From an uncultured Prevotella sp. (GTDB lineage: Bacteria > Bacteroidota > Bacteroidia > Bacteroidales > Bacteroidaceae), in NCBI GenBank assembly GCA_905210845.1, contig CAJLYG010000029.1, positions 1-21,805 of the forward strand: DNA of 21,805 nucleotides. The letters run 5' to 3'. Below are positions 15,177 to 21,805 of the stretch, piece by piece. A program made the position numbers and the translations under genes. How positions within the stretch are numbered: the stretch's first letter is position 1; the number at the start of each line of letters is the position of its first letter. The notes under the pieces were generated by a model. That model searched no databases. It was not told the origin of the DNA and worked only from the letters and a program-made list of their open reading frames with translations.

Positions 15177-17479
15177 TATTTCATAATCACTTTATGACCG
15201 TTATGAATATAAATGCCATGAGACGGTCTCTCCACCTTCATGCCTTCTATATTATAATAAGGTGTATGCGCAGCTGGAGCATCGCTGATTGAAGTAATGC
15301 CGGTTGTCGTGTTATCAATAGCCATCTCCATAACGGCTGACTTAGCCCCAGAAGGACTGCTCAGCAAGAGGTAAGCGCGGAAAGGACTGAGCCAAGCTTT
15401 AGAACTGAATTTAACAAACGTACCAGCCGGATAGGTCTTACCGTTATAAGTAAACTGTGAGCCTGCCATTCCGTATGCCGTTCCGATGACGTCTGAGAAA
15501 GACTTACCTGTGTAGACGCCATAAAGTCCATTCTCTGATTTCTCTATGGTAGGGTCCGTCACTGCCGCAATCGTCTGCGAATGAGAGGAAGATAGCGTGG
15601 CTTTTTCGGTCGGGATAAAGAAATAAGGAGTAGCAGCCGCAGGGGTCGTCACTGGTGTGATCACGATTTTCGTGCCCTCTATACCTTTATAAGTATACAA
15701 GGTACCGTTCTTTGGTGCATCTACAGCAAAGGGAAGGCATACAGATGCGGCTGAGCCTGCAGTGTACTGACGGTAATAGGTACTCTTGCCGGCAGTAAAG
15801 TCATGGGGGTTGACAAAGGTATACCACGTATAGTTCTTACCTGACGCCTTGCCGTCATCGAGATCTGACACTTCATAAACGCCAAAATTATTGCAAGAAT
15901 AAGCGGATGTGTCTGTATTCTTGAGGATGAAGTTCTCATCTAATGGCCTTTTCAGAGATGTTTCCGTCTTGCCATCGGTCTTATATACAGTCTCTGTTGT
16001 CGCAGTTGTTGTCGGATAATCCGTCATACCCGTGGGCAGGAAGACGAGCGTATAAGGTGGCAGACCGCCGAAAGGAGCAGTACCAGCCAACTCACTCAGA
16101 TAACCGGTAGACTTCGTATATTGATAAGGAGGCGTTGAGCTGCTTTTCTCAGTGGTAGGTATTCTCGTGAGGGTGTAACCGGAAGAAAAAGAAAACTTAC
16201 TATTCAAAAGTTTACCTGCATCCGTCGTATTACGCTGAGATAAATCAACGTATCTAAGTGACTTCACACCCGAGAAGGCATCGCCTTTGATGGTGATAGG
16301 ATCATCACTCTCATTGGGTATAATGGTAATAGACTGTAAATTATCGTTGCCAGCAAATGCCTTGGAATCAATGATCGTGATGTCGGGAGATTGTCCCGTC
16401 TCGATATTCATCAAGTCAAGATGCCATTCTTCATCATTGAAGTTCAATTTGACATTCGTCACATCGCTATTGAGCACGGCTTTGTGTACCGCAAGTTTGG
16501 CGCCACCATTAACATTACTTGCTAAAAGCAATTCATATTTACCATCATTGGTCGTATGAGTAAAGGTAAGACCATTGACCGTTTCTGGTATCCAGTCTTC
16601 ATGTGAATTCTGGGTGCAATTGTCAACAAATGTCTTGATATAGTCAGCAGGCAGATAGAGATTTTTACCGGGCAGTCCAAACTTCTTGTTTGCCAACGCC
16701 GTCAAGAAGGGATAATATCCATCCGTATCACCATCTCCATAATAATAAACATTAGTCACATTTTCACTGCTGAAGACTTCAGAAGAAGCTTTAACCTTAG
16801 TGCCAAAGTTACCCATAATATGAAGGTTCGTGATTGTCCTGCCCTTAAAGACATCCTTACCAAAAGTAAGTCCATCAGCAGGATAGGTTGCATTGGAGCC
16901 CATATCCACCTCCGAGATATTGACTGTCGTCTCCACCGCAAACGCATTGTTTCCAATCGAGGTTACAGTCTGAGGTATAACAAGCGTCCCTGTTAATCCT
17001 GTCGTACCCGAAAAGGCATTGGCTCCAATGGTAAGAAGATCGTAATCATAACTTGGGTCTCTTTCAAAAAGCACGTCTGTAATACCTGTCTGATCTTTGA
17101 AAGCTTCGGCTGGAATCTCCGTTACCCCATAGGTATAATAGGAGGAGCCGTCTTTCACATAGATAGTTGACGGTATAGTAAGCTTTCCGCTAATAGAACC
17201 TACTGGCTTAACCGATACTGCACCTTCTGAAAATTTAGAAGAGGGAACAGCCGTTACCGTAAAAGAAAGTTTACTGAGATATGACGGTTGCTCATAACTA
17301 CTTGTGCCAACCTTAATGTACACGTTACTTCCACTAAAACTATCTCCTACATTTACATTAGTAGCATCAGCCCCCACAGATAAAATCGCCATAAGCATGA
17401 GGAGCAATCCTTTCCTTAGAATCGCCTTGTGTGGTCTGCTCGTTGGATCACACAATAAATGAAACACATTTCGTACCAT
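15176..17479 (-). CDS. BspA-like leucine-rich repeat surface protein
   Basis: Exported protein of 767 residues. A long basic N-region (MVRNVFHLLCDPTSRPHKAI) precedes a hydrophobic core, LRKGLLLMLMAILSVGADA, with probable cleavage after ADA. BspA-type LRR_5 repeats are seen at about 105-240 (TEIPAEAFKDQTGITDVLF, TIGANAFSGTTGL, GTLVIPQTVTSIGNNAFAV, LTFGKDVFKGRTITNLHI) and at about 360-415 (ITIIDSKAFAGNDNLQSITI, IKGDAFSGVKSLRYVDLS). The rest is beta-rich. The C-terminus YYNIEGMKVERPSHGIYIHN followed by GHKVIMK matches a tail frequent on Prevotella surface proteins, possibly an anchoring or sorting signal. BspA proteins bind host matrix or other bacteria; the ligand here is unknown. The gene has a leader of about 130 nt and is coupled to the small protein downstream. 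Confidence 0.85.
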   Translation of the reverse strand: MVRNVFHLLCDPTSRPHKAILRKGLLLMLMAILSVGADATNVNVGDSFSGSNVYIKVGTSSYEQPSYLSKLSFTVTAVPSSKFSEGAVSVKPVGSISGKLTIPSTIYVKDGSSYYTYGVTEIPAEAFKDQTGITDVLFERDPSYDYDLLTIGANAFSGTTGLTGTLVIPQTVTSIGNNAFAVETTVNISEVDMGSNATYPADGLTFGKDVFKGRTITNLHIMGNFGTKVKASSEVFSSENVTNVYYYGDGDTDGYYPFLTALANKKFGLPGKNLYLPADYIKTFVDNCTQNSHEDWIPETVNGLTFTHTTNDGKYELLLASNVNGGAKLAVHKAVLNSDVTNVKLNFNDEEWHLDLMNIETGQSPDITIIDSKAFAGNDNLQSITIIPNESDDPITIKGDAFSGVKSLRYVDLSQRNTTDAGKLLNSKFSFSSGYTLTRIPTTEKSSSTPPYQYTKSTGYLSELAGTAPFGGLPPYTLVFLPTGMTDYPTTTATTETVYKTDGKTETSLKRPLDENFILKNTDTSAYSCNNFGVYEVSDLDDGKASGKNYTWYTFVNPHDFTAGKSTYYRQYTAGSAASVCLPFAVDAPKNGTLYTYKGIEGTKIVITPVTTPAAATPYFFIPTEKATLSSSHSQTIAAVTDPTIEKSENGLYGVYTGKSFSDVIGTAYGMAGSQFTYNGKTYPAGTFVKFSSKAWLSPFRAYLLLSSPSGAKSAVMEMAIDNTTTGITSISDAPAAHTPYYNIEGMKVERPSHGIYIHNGHKVIMK

Positions 17480-17610
17480 ATTGTATCACATTTTTGTTAA
17501 TTCTATCAAGTCGCTAACAGCATTGATCAAGTGAGCTTTCCCGGGAAGGCACCAAATCACTGCGTCGGATAGAGGTGCTGTCCCATTCAAGTTTAGTTTT
17601 CTCTTATAAT
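17480..17610 (-). promoter_or_regulatory. Long 5' untranslated leader with hairpins before the BspA-like gene
   Basis: Predicted transcript leader on the minus strand. Hairpin 1 (17584-17543): GGGA CA GCACC pairs with GGTGC CT TCCC, i.e. 4 and 5 bp around a 2x2 internal loop, closing a 20-nt loop. Hairpin 2 (17527-17505): ATCAA with TTGAT, and inside it GCT-GTT-AGC. No known riboswitch class is recognised. Confidence 0.45.
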
Positions 17611-17616
17611 TCCGTG

Positions 17617-17624
17617 CAAAATTA
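17617..17624 (-). promoter_or_regulatory. Possible -7 box for the BspA-like gene
   Basis: TAATTTTG on the minus strand fits TAnnTTTG. No good TTTG/TTG lies 19-20 bp upstream, so the promoter is tentative. The remaining gap 17625-17700 is A/T-rich and holds nothing else that I recognise. Confidence 0.4.
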
Positions 17625-17700
17625 ATGATTATAGCGATAGGTTGATATCGAATCTTGTTAAAATATTGTTATAAGATCTATATACTATGTGACATGCCAG

Positions 17701-17746
17701 AAATAAAATAACATGCGTTTTATTTTGTATTCCTCTCGGTTTATAT
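17701..17746 (+). repeat. Palindromic promoter repeat, copy 3
   Basis: AAATAAAA (17701-17708) and TTTTATTT (17718-17725) form an inverted repeat, followed by GTATTCCTCTCGGTTT as in the other copies. The left half is shorter and lacks the CTCGG border. Confidence 0.65.
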
Positions 17747-17754
17747 TATCTTTG
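17724..17754 (+). promoter_or_regulatory. Promoter of the GH92 gene
   Basis: TTTG (17724-17727), exactly 19 bp, TATCTTTG (17747-17754), about 25 bp before the ATG at 17780. The spacer carries the CTCTCGGTTT core shared with the ybjQ and rluA-family promoters. Confidence 0.85.
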
Positions 17755-17779
17755 CAAAAACATTAAAAACAATTATCGA

Positions 17780-20053
17780 ATGAAAAGCAAATTGCTATGT
17801 ATAGGCTTTGCCTTACTAACTTCTTTGTCTATAAAAGCACAAAGGGCTGTGGACTACGTGGACCCATTCATCGGTACCACCAACTTCAGCGTTTGTAACC
17901 CAGGAGCCGTCTGCCCAGATGGAATGATGTCGGTATGCCCTTTTAATGTGATGGGATCCGACTTGAACCCGAACGACAAAGACGCACGATGGTGGTCTGC
18001 ACCTTACGAGTATCATAACAAATACTTCACAGGATTTGCCCACGTCACGCTTAGCGGCGTGGGATGCCCAGAAATGGGAACACTGTTGCTGATGCCAACG
18101 GCTGGCACCTTGGACGTCGACTACCACCACTACGGATCTACTTACAAAAATGAAAAGGCACGTCCTGGATACTATTCCAATGTACTTGACAAATATGGCA
18201 TTCAATGTGAAGTAACCTCCACGCTACGCTCTTCCATAGAACGGTTCACCTTTCCCAAAGGACAGGGGAACATCCTGCTGAACATCGGTGATGGACTGAC
18301 CAATGAGGTTGGAGGAATGGTGCGGAAGGTCAGCGATACCGAGATCGAGGGATTCCGACTATTAGGGACCTTCTGCTATAACCCCCAGGCTGTTTTCCCG
18401 ATGTACTTCGTCCTAAAAGTGAATAAGAAACCAGTTTCTACCGGTTACTGGAAAAAGCAACCCGCTATGACCGCTGAGGCTGAATGGGACCATGACAGTG
18501 GGAAATACAAGTTATATACACAATACGGCAAGGAAATGGCAGGCAATGAGATCGGCTATTACTTCACTTACGACTGCCAGCAGGACGAACAGATTGAAGT
18601 GAAAATAGGCGTATCATTCGTCTCCATCGCCAATGCCCGTGCGAATATGGACGCGGAACAGGAAGGATTCGATTTCGAGAAGGTCTGCCAACAAGCCCAT
18701 GACCGCTGGGAAACTGCCTTGGATAAGGTAACTGTTGAAGGCGGGACAGATGCCCAAAAACGCATTTTCTACACTGCCCTTTATCATGCGCTTCTCCACC
18801 CAAACATCCTACAGGATGTCAACGGTGAATATCCAAAAATGGAAAGTGACGCCATTGGCAAGACATCTGGCAACAGGTACACCGTTTTCTCTCTCTGGGA
18901 TACCTACCGCAATCTCAATCCCCTGCTCACCCTCCTCTATCCGGAGAAGCAACTCGACCTGATGCGCTCCATGACGAATATGTATAAGGAATGGGGATGG
19001 ATGCCAAAGTGGGAACTCTATGGGCGTGAGACATGGACGATGGAAGGTGATCCTTCCATTCCCGTGATCGCGGATGCTTATCTGAAAGGATTGCGCGACT
19101 TCGATGTCAACACAGCCTACGAGGCTTTCCTCAAGTCGGCTACCACACCGAGCAAAGACAATAAGATGCGCCCAGACATTGATCCTTATATCAGCAAGGG
19201 GTATATCCCTATGGGATTCTATGCCGCGGATATGTCTGGTGACAATTCTGTATCCCACGCATTAGAATACTATATCGCCGACTATGCCCTCTCCCAACTT
19301 GCATCGGCCTTAGGAAAGAAGGCTGATGCCAAGAAATTCTACCAACGGAGCTTAGGATACAGGAACTACTACTCGAAAGAATATGGGGTCTTACGCCCAA
19401 GGAAGAAAGACGGCTCGTTCCTCACTCCCTTTGATCCGAAAGACGGGGCAGACTTTTCCAATGCACCTGGGTTCCATGAGGGATCGGCATGGAACTATAC
19501 TTTCTATGCGCCACATGACATCTTAGGACTGGCAAAGTTGATGGGCGGAAAGAAAGCCTTCGTGAACAGGTTGCAGTATCTCTTCGATAAGAACCTGTAC
19601 GATCCTGCCAACGAACCAGATATCGCAGACGCTTACCTCTTCGACTATTTCAAGGGAGAGGAATGGAGAACTCAAAAGGAAGTAAACCGATTGCTGCAAA
19701 AATACTATAAGGCTGCGCCTGACGGCATTCCCGGCAATGACGATACTGGCACTATGTCGGCATGGGCGATCTTCTCGATGATGGGATTCTATCCTGACTG
19801 TCCAGGATCTCCTTACTACTCAGTGACAACGCCTGTCTTCGATAAGATCACCTTACACCTCAACAAGAAATACTATCCCCACGGCGACCTCGTCATTGAG
19901 GCTCCCCATCGTTCTACTGCTGATATTTACATCAAGCAGATGACCTTGGGCGGAAAGCCACTCAACCGTTTCCGTATCTCTCACCAGGAACTGATCCAAG
20001 GAGGACTGTTGAAAATGGAACTTAGTGACAGGCACGAGCCATCCGGGAAATAA
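17780..20053 (+). CDS. Secreted GH92 alpha-mannosidase
   Basis: Exo-acting, calcium-dependent glycoside hydrolase family 92 enzyme (typically alpha-1,2-mannosidase), 757 residues, full length. The signal peptide MKSKLLCIGFALLTSLSIKA is followed directly by the N-terminal motif VDYVDPFIGTTNFSVCNPGA and PDGMMSVCPFN. Later family motifs are TGFAHVTLSGVGCPEMGTLL, FYTALYHALLHPNILQD, FSLWDTYRNLNPLLTLLYPE, GSAWNYTFYAPHD (Glu567 of HEG fits the general acid) and the catalytic-base motif PGNDDTGTMSAWAIFSMMGFYP (Asp654 and Asp655). No lipobox is seen, so it is probably periplasmic or exported rather than a surface lipoprotein. No SusC/SusD or other glycosidase is adjacent, so it looks like a solitary enzyme with its own promoter and a strong terminator. 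Linkage specificity cannot be assigned from sequence. Confidence 0.93.
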   Translation: MKSKLLCIGFALLTSLSIKAQRAVDYVDPFIGTTNFSVCNPGAVCPDGMMSVCPFNVMGSDLNPNDKDARWWSAPYEYHNKYFTGFAHVTLSGVGCPEMGTLLLMPTAGTLDVDYHHYGSTYKNEKARPGYYSNVLDKYGIQCEVTSTLRSSIERFTFPKGQGNILLNIGDGLTNEVGGMVRKVSDTEIEGFRLLGTFCYNPQAVFPMYFVLKVNKKPVSTGYWKKQPAMTAEAEWDHDSGKYKLYTQYGKEMAGNEIGYYFTYDCQQDEQIEVKIGVSFVSIANARANMDAEQEGFDFEKVCQQAHDRWETALDKVTVEGGTDAQKRIFYTALYHALLHPNILQDVNGEYPKMESDAIGKTSGNRYTVFSLWDTYRNLNPLLTLLYPEKQLDLMRSMTNMYKEWGWMPKWELYGRETWTMEGDPSIPVIADAYLKGLRDFDVNTAYEAFLKSATTPSKDNKMRPDIDPYISKGYIPMGFYAADMSGDNSVSHALEYYIADYALSQLASALGKKADAKKFYQRSLGYRNYYSKEYGVLRPRKKDGSFLTPFDPKDGADFSNAPGFHEGSAWNYTFYAPHDILGLAKLMGGKKAFVNRLQYLFDKNLYDPANEPDIADAYLFDYFKGEEWRTQKEVNRLLQKYYKAAPDGIPGNDDTGTMSAWAIFSMMGFYPDCPGSPYYSVTTPVFDKITLHLNKKYYPHGDLVIEAPHRSTADIYIKQMTLGGKPLNRFRISHQELIQGGLLKMELSDRHEPSGK

Positions 20054-20091
20054 AAATCGGAGCAGTACTGGCTCTTACCGGAAGGAATAAC

Positions 20092-20139
20092 AATACTGGC
20101 GGATGCCCCATAGGGACACCCGCCAGTATTCTTTTTTTC
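20092..20139 (+). terminator. Strong terminator after the GH92 gene
   Basis: AATACTGGCGG (20092-20102) and CCGCCAGTATT (20120-20130) form an 11-bp perfect stem with further inner CCC/GGG pairing, followed by CTTTTTTTCT. It lies between convergent genes and may also serve the superoxide reductase gene on the other strand. Confidence 0.92.
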
Positions 20140-20148
20140 TCGTAGTTG

Positions 20149-20517
20149 TTATTTACTTCTCCAAAGACCGTGCAAGTTACAATACTCACGGGCATAGACA
20201 TCTGTTGCCCGAGTCATGAACTCAGCCACCGGCTTGTCTTCAGGCGTAAGGTACTTACGCAATACCTCGTTATCACTCGTGATCAACTCTATCATCTGGA
20301 TATAATGAGCCTCCGTCATAGGATGCAACACCTCACCGACAGTTACGCGATAACCACCCTCTATTTTCTCTACGACAGGCACATGCTTCTCCGTAGCAGC
20401 ATCCGTCGTATTCTCTTTCAGTTGCTCAAAACCGCACATGCCCTTGTCTGTGGGGACAAGAATCTCTACAATATTGCCACATTCAGGGCATTTATATACT
20501 TCATTTCTTTTCGTCAT
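20149..20517 (-). CDS. Desulfoferrodoxin-type superoxide reductase with altered centre I
   Basis: Cytoplasmic non-haem iron enzyme reducing superoxide to peroxide without making oxygen, useful to an anaerobe. It has 122 residues from the ATG at 20517; the frame stays open upstream to 20718, but that part is non-coding in this frame. The SOR centre II ligands are all present: EKHVPV (Lys44, His45), HPMTEAHY (His65, His71) and CNLHGLW (Cys113, His116). The N-terminal desulforedoxin-like domain has CPEC (Cys10, Cys13), but the usual CC pair is MC (Met27, Cys28) and the loop to EKH is about two residues shorter than in typical desulfoferrodoxins. Centre I therefore has three of four cysteine ligands and may not hold a rubredoxin-type iron. 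It has its own promoter at 20570-20600. Confidence 0.92.
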   Translation of the reverse strand: MTKRNEVYKCPECGNIVEILVPTDKGMCGFEQLKENTTDAATEKHVPVVEKIEGGYRVTVGEVLHPMTEAHYIQMIELITSDNEVLRKYLTPEDKPVAEFMTRATDVYAREYCNLHGLWRSK

Positions 20518-20569
20518 TTCTTTCTGTTTTAATGGTGAATACTTCTTGAATAACACTTTTCTTTGTCTC

Positions 20570-20600
20570 CAAAGATAGTCATAAATCGCGATGCTGGCAA
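20570..20600 (-). promoter_or_regulatory. Promoter of the superoxide reductase gene
   Basis: Minus strand: TTG (20600-20598), 20 bp, TATCTTTG (20577-20570), about 50 bp before the ATG at 20517. It does not contain the CTCGG repeat. Confidence 0.7.
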
Positions 20601-20665
20601 CATTTCCATCAGAAGAGACGACTTTTTTAGGATATTTTAAGTAGAAGGTATCCTTTCCATAGCCA

Positions 20666-20824
20666 TCAAGAACGGAAGCATCCGAAATACAAGAAGGCCA
20701 AAAGGGCAATAATGACAAACAGAAGGATACTCTTGATCAAGCAACTGGTAATCTTTTTGAGGACAATAACACCCACGACGATTCCAACAATGACGAAAAC
20801 GTAATACATAAAATGTGAATCCAT
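20666..20824 (-). CDS. Small hydrophobic membrane protein, 52 residues
   Basis: Frame from the ATG at 20824 to a TGA at 20666: starts [20 protein letters not shown], continues [20 protein letters not shown] and ends [12 protein letters not shown]. Two hydrophobic stretches (about 7-22 and 33-50) are separated by a basic linker (KKITSCLIK), so it probably forms a membrane hairpin. It begins 12 bp after the rluA-family stop on the same strand and so is likely read from that transcript. I do not recognise a characterised family. Support comes from composition and position; the section 20518-20665 after it holds only the promoter of the superoxide reductase gene. Confidence 0.6.
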   Translation of the reverse strand: MDSHFMYYVFVIVGIVVGVIVLKKITSCLIKSILLFVIIALLAFLYFGCFRS

Positions 20825-20836
20825 AAATCTTCTGGT

Positions 20837-21724
20837 TTATTTGAATAAATGCCGGAACAAGGCCGGGATTGGGGTTTCAAACTCCAAGCTCTCATGAGTC
20901 ACGGGATGATAGAAGCATAGAAGATAAGCATGGAGGCAAAGGCGATGGAGCGGATCGTCACCATTCCCGTATTTCACATCCCCACATACAGGATGCCCCA
21001 TGTCGGCAGTGTGGACACGGATTTGGTTCTTCCTTCCTGTCTCTAAGCGGAACTCCACCAAGGAATGTTCTGTTGTGCGGTCGAGAACATGGAAATGAGT
21101 GACAGCATATTTTCCTCCATTATCCACCGGACTGGAGTAAGTCACGTACGCCTTATTGTCTTTCAGCCAGTTGGCGATGGTGCCTTCATCCTCCTCCATC
21201 TCCCCACTAACCACGGCGACATAACGGCGGTCGTAAACCACATGATGCCAGTCAGCCTCAAAGAGACGGGCCGTCTGCATATCCTTAGCATACACCATCA
21301 GCCCACTGGTATCGCGATCGAGACGATGCACCACATGAGCAGTACAACGCTGGCGCGTCTTCTTGAAATAATCATCCAATACGCTCTTGACATTCAGGGA
21401 AGAATGACCGGCTGCCATGGACAGGATTCCTATGTTTTTCTCAATGACGACTAAGTATTGGTCTTCATAGACGATCTTGACATAACGGCTTTTGAACCTG
21501 TCATTCTGCTTCGACTTGCTCACAGCAACCTTCATCCCCGGTTTAAGGGGATAATCGAATTGCGTGACACACTTTCCGTTCACCTTGATTCCTCTGCCCT
21601 GAAGAGTCGCCTTGATCTTCGACTTGCTTTCCTTAACGTTTGACAATAGCCATTCCAACAAGGGAGCTTTTTCCTTCACAGCATAATGCTCATACTCGCC
21701 CTTTTGCTGATAGTAATTTCTCAT
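20837..21724 (-). CDS. RluA-family pseudouridine synthase
   Basis: Enzyme isomerising specific uridines in rRNA or tRNA to pseudouridine; 295 residues. The N-terminal part (about 17-70) resembles an S4-like RNA-binding region (LLEWLLSNVKESKSKIKATL, GRGIKVNGKCVTQFDYPLKP). The catalytic domain carries the RluA signature VVHRLDRDTSGLMVYAKD, with Asp136 as the expected nucleophile, and downstream RYVAVVSGEM, EFRLETGRKNQIRVHTADMG and HPVCGDVKYG. It belongs to the RluA/RluC/RluD group, but the exact target nucleotide cannot be assigned. It is transcribed from a consensus promoter in repeat copy 4 and is followed by the small membrane protein. Confidence 0.93.
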   Translation of the reverse strand: MRNYYQQKGEYEHYAVKEKAPLLEWLLSNVKESKSKIKATLQGRGIKVNGKCVTQFDYPLKPGMKVAVSKSKQNDRFKSRYVKIVYEDQYLVVIEKNIGILSMAAGHSSLNVKSVLDDYFKKTRQRCTAHVVHRLDRDTSGLMVYAKDMQTARLFEADWHHVVYDRRYVAVVSGEMEEDEGTIANWLKDNKAYVTYSSPVDNGGKYAVTHFHVLDRTTEHSLVEFRLETGRKNQIRVHTADMGHPVCGDVKYGNGDDPLHRLCLHAYLLCFYHPVTHESLEFETPIPALFRHLFK

Positions 21725-21741
21725 CTTCCGCTTTTTGCCTG

Positions 21742-21772
21742 CAAAGATACTGCAAACCGAGGGGAATGCAAA
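21742..21772 (-). promoter_or_regulatory. Promoter of the rluA-family gene
   Basis: Minus strand: TTTG (21772-21769), exactly 19 bp, TATCTTTG (21749-21742), 18 bp before the ATG at 21724. The spacer has CCCCTCGGTTTGCAG, nearly the same as in the ybjQ promoter. Confidence 0.87.
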
Positions 21773-21805
21773 ATAAATATCGAAGATTTTATTTTCATTC
21801 CCGAG
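21742..21805 (-). repeat. Palindromic promoter repeat, copy 4 (reaches right edge)
   Basis: Near-perfect inverted repeat on the plus strand: GGGAATGCAAAATAAAT (21762-21778) against ATTTTATTTTCATTCCC (21786-21802), one base out of register, with CCGAG at both outer sides (21757-21761 and 21801-21805). Same architecture as copy 1. The window ends on the last base of the outer CCGAG, so the element may extend further. Confidence 0.75.

Noticed and set aside
20518..20718. 67-residue N-terminal extension of the superoxide reductase frame
   Set aside because: Desulfoferrodoxins start a few residues before the CxxC motif, which matches Met at 20517, and a good promoter lies inside the would-be extension.

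Overview
The window looks like a chromosomal segment of a member of the Bacteroidales, most likely Prevotella or a close relative. The evidence is the promoter style (-33 TTTG, 19-20 bp, -7 TAnnTTTG, seen cleanly in several intergenic gaps), the scarcity of Shine-Dalgarno sequences, a BspA-like leucine-rich surface protein ending in a Prevotella-type C-terminal tag, a reg_prop/Y_Y_Y membrane regulator, and a GH92 glycosidase. The genus is inferred from these traits; no rRNA is present.

Layout. (1) 2-5554, + strand: the glycine cleavage operon gcvT (cut by the left edge), gcvH, gcvPA, gcvPB, lpdA, tightly packed and closed by a hairpin terminator. Together these encode the T, H, P (two-chain form) and L proteins, so the complete complex is encoded. 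(2) 5647-8658, +: a very large transmembrane AraC-type regulator with an extracytoplasmic beta-propeller but no histidine kinase or receiver. It ends 5 bp from a convergent gene. (3) 11469-8664, - strand: a two-gene sulfur unit, a CoA-disulfide reductase/rhodanese/TusA/DsrE fusion followed by a small MarR regulator, driven from a near-consensus promoter. (4) 12552-11603, -: ybjQ and a periplasmic TlpA-like thioredoxin. (5) 12553-12863: an intergenic stretch with two tandem copies of a palindromic, promoter-bearing repeat. (6) 12864-14846, +: kup potassium transporter. (7) 17479-14958, -: a BspA-like surface protein translationally coupled (TAATG) to a 72-residue acidic small protein, preceded by an untranslated leader of about 130 nt that can fold. 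(8) 17780-20053, +: a secreted GH92 alpha-mannosidase. (9) 21724-20149, -: an RluA-family pseudouridine synthase, a 52-residue membrane protein, and a desulfoferrodoxin/superoxide reductase with an altered rubredoxin-like centre.

The gene set is mostly housekeeping plus redox/sulfur handling and cell-surface glycan/adhesion functions. No transposase, integrase, CRISPR array, tRNA or rRNA was seen. The most striking non-coding feature is a recurrent module: an A/T-rich inverted repeat bordered by CTCGG, followed by a promoter whose 19-bp spacer is itself conserved (CTCGGTTT core). It occurs before ybjQ (intact, plus a second damaged tandem copy), before the GH92 gene and before the rluA-family gene. 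Four copies in 22 kb in front of unrelated genes suggests a dispersed regulatory repeat family.
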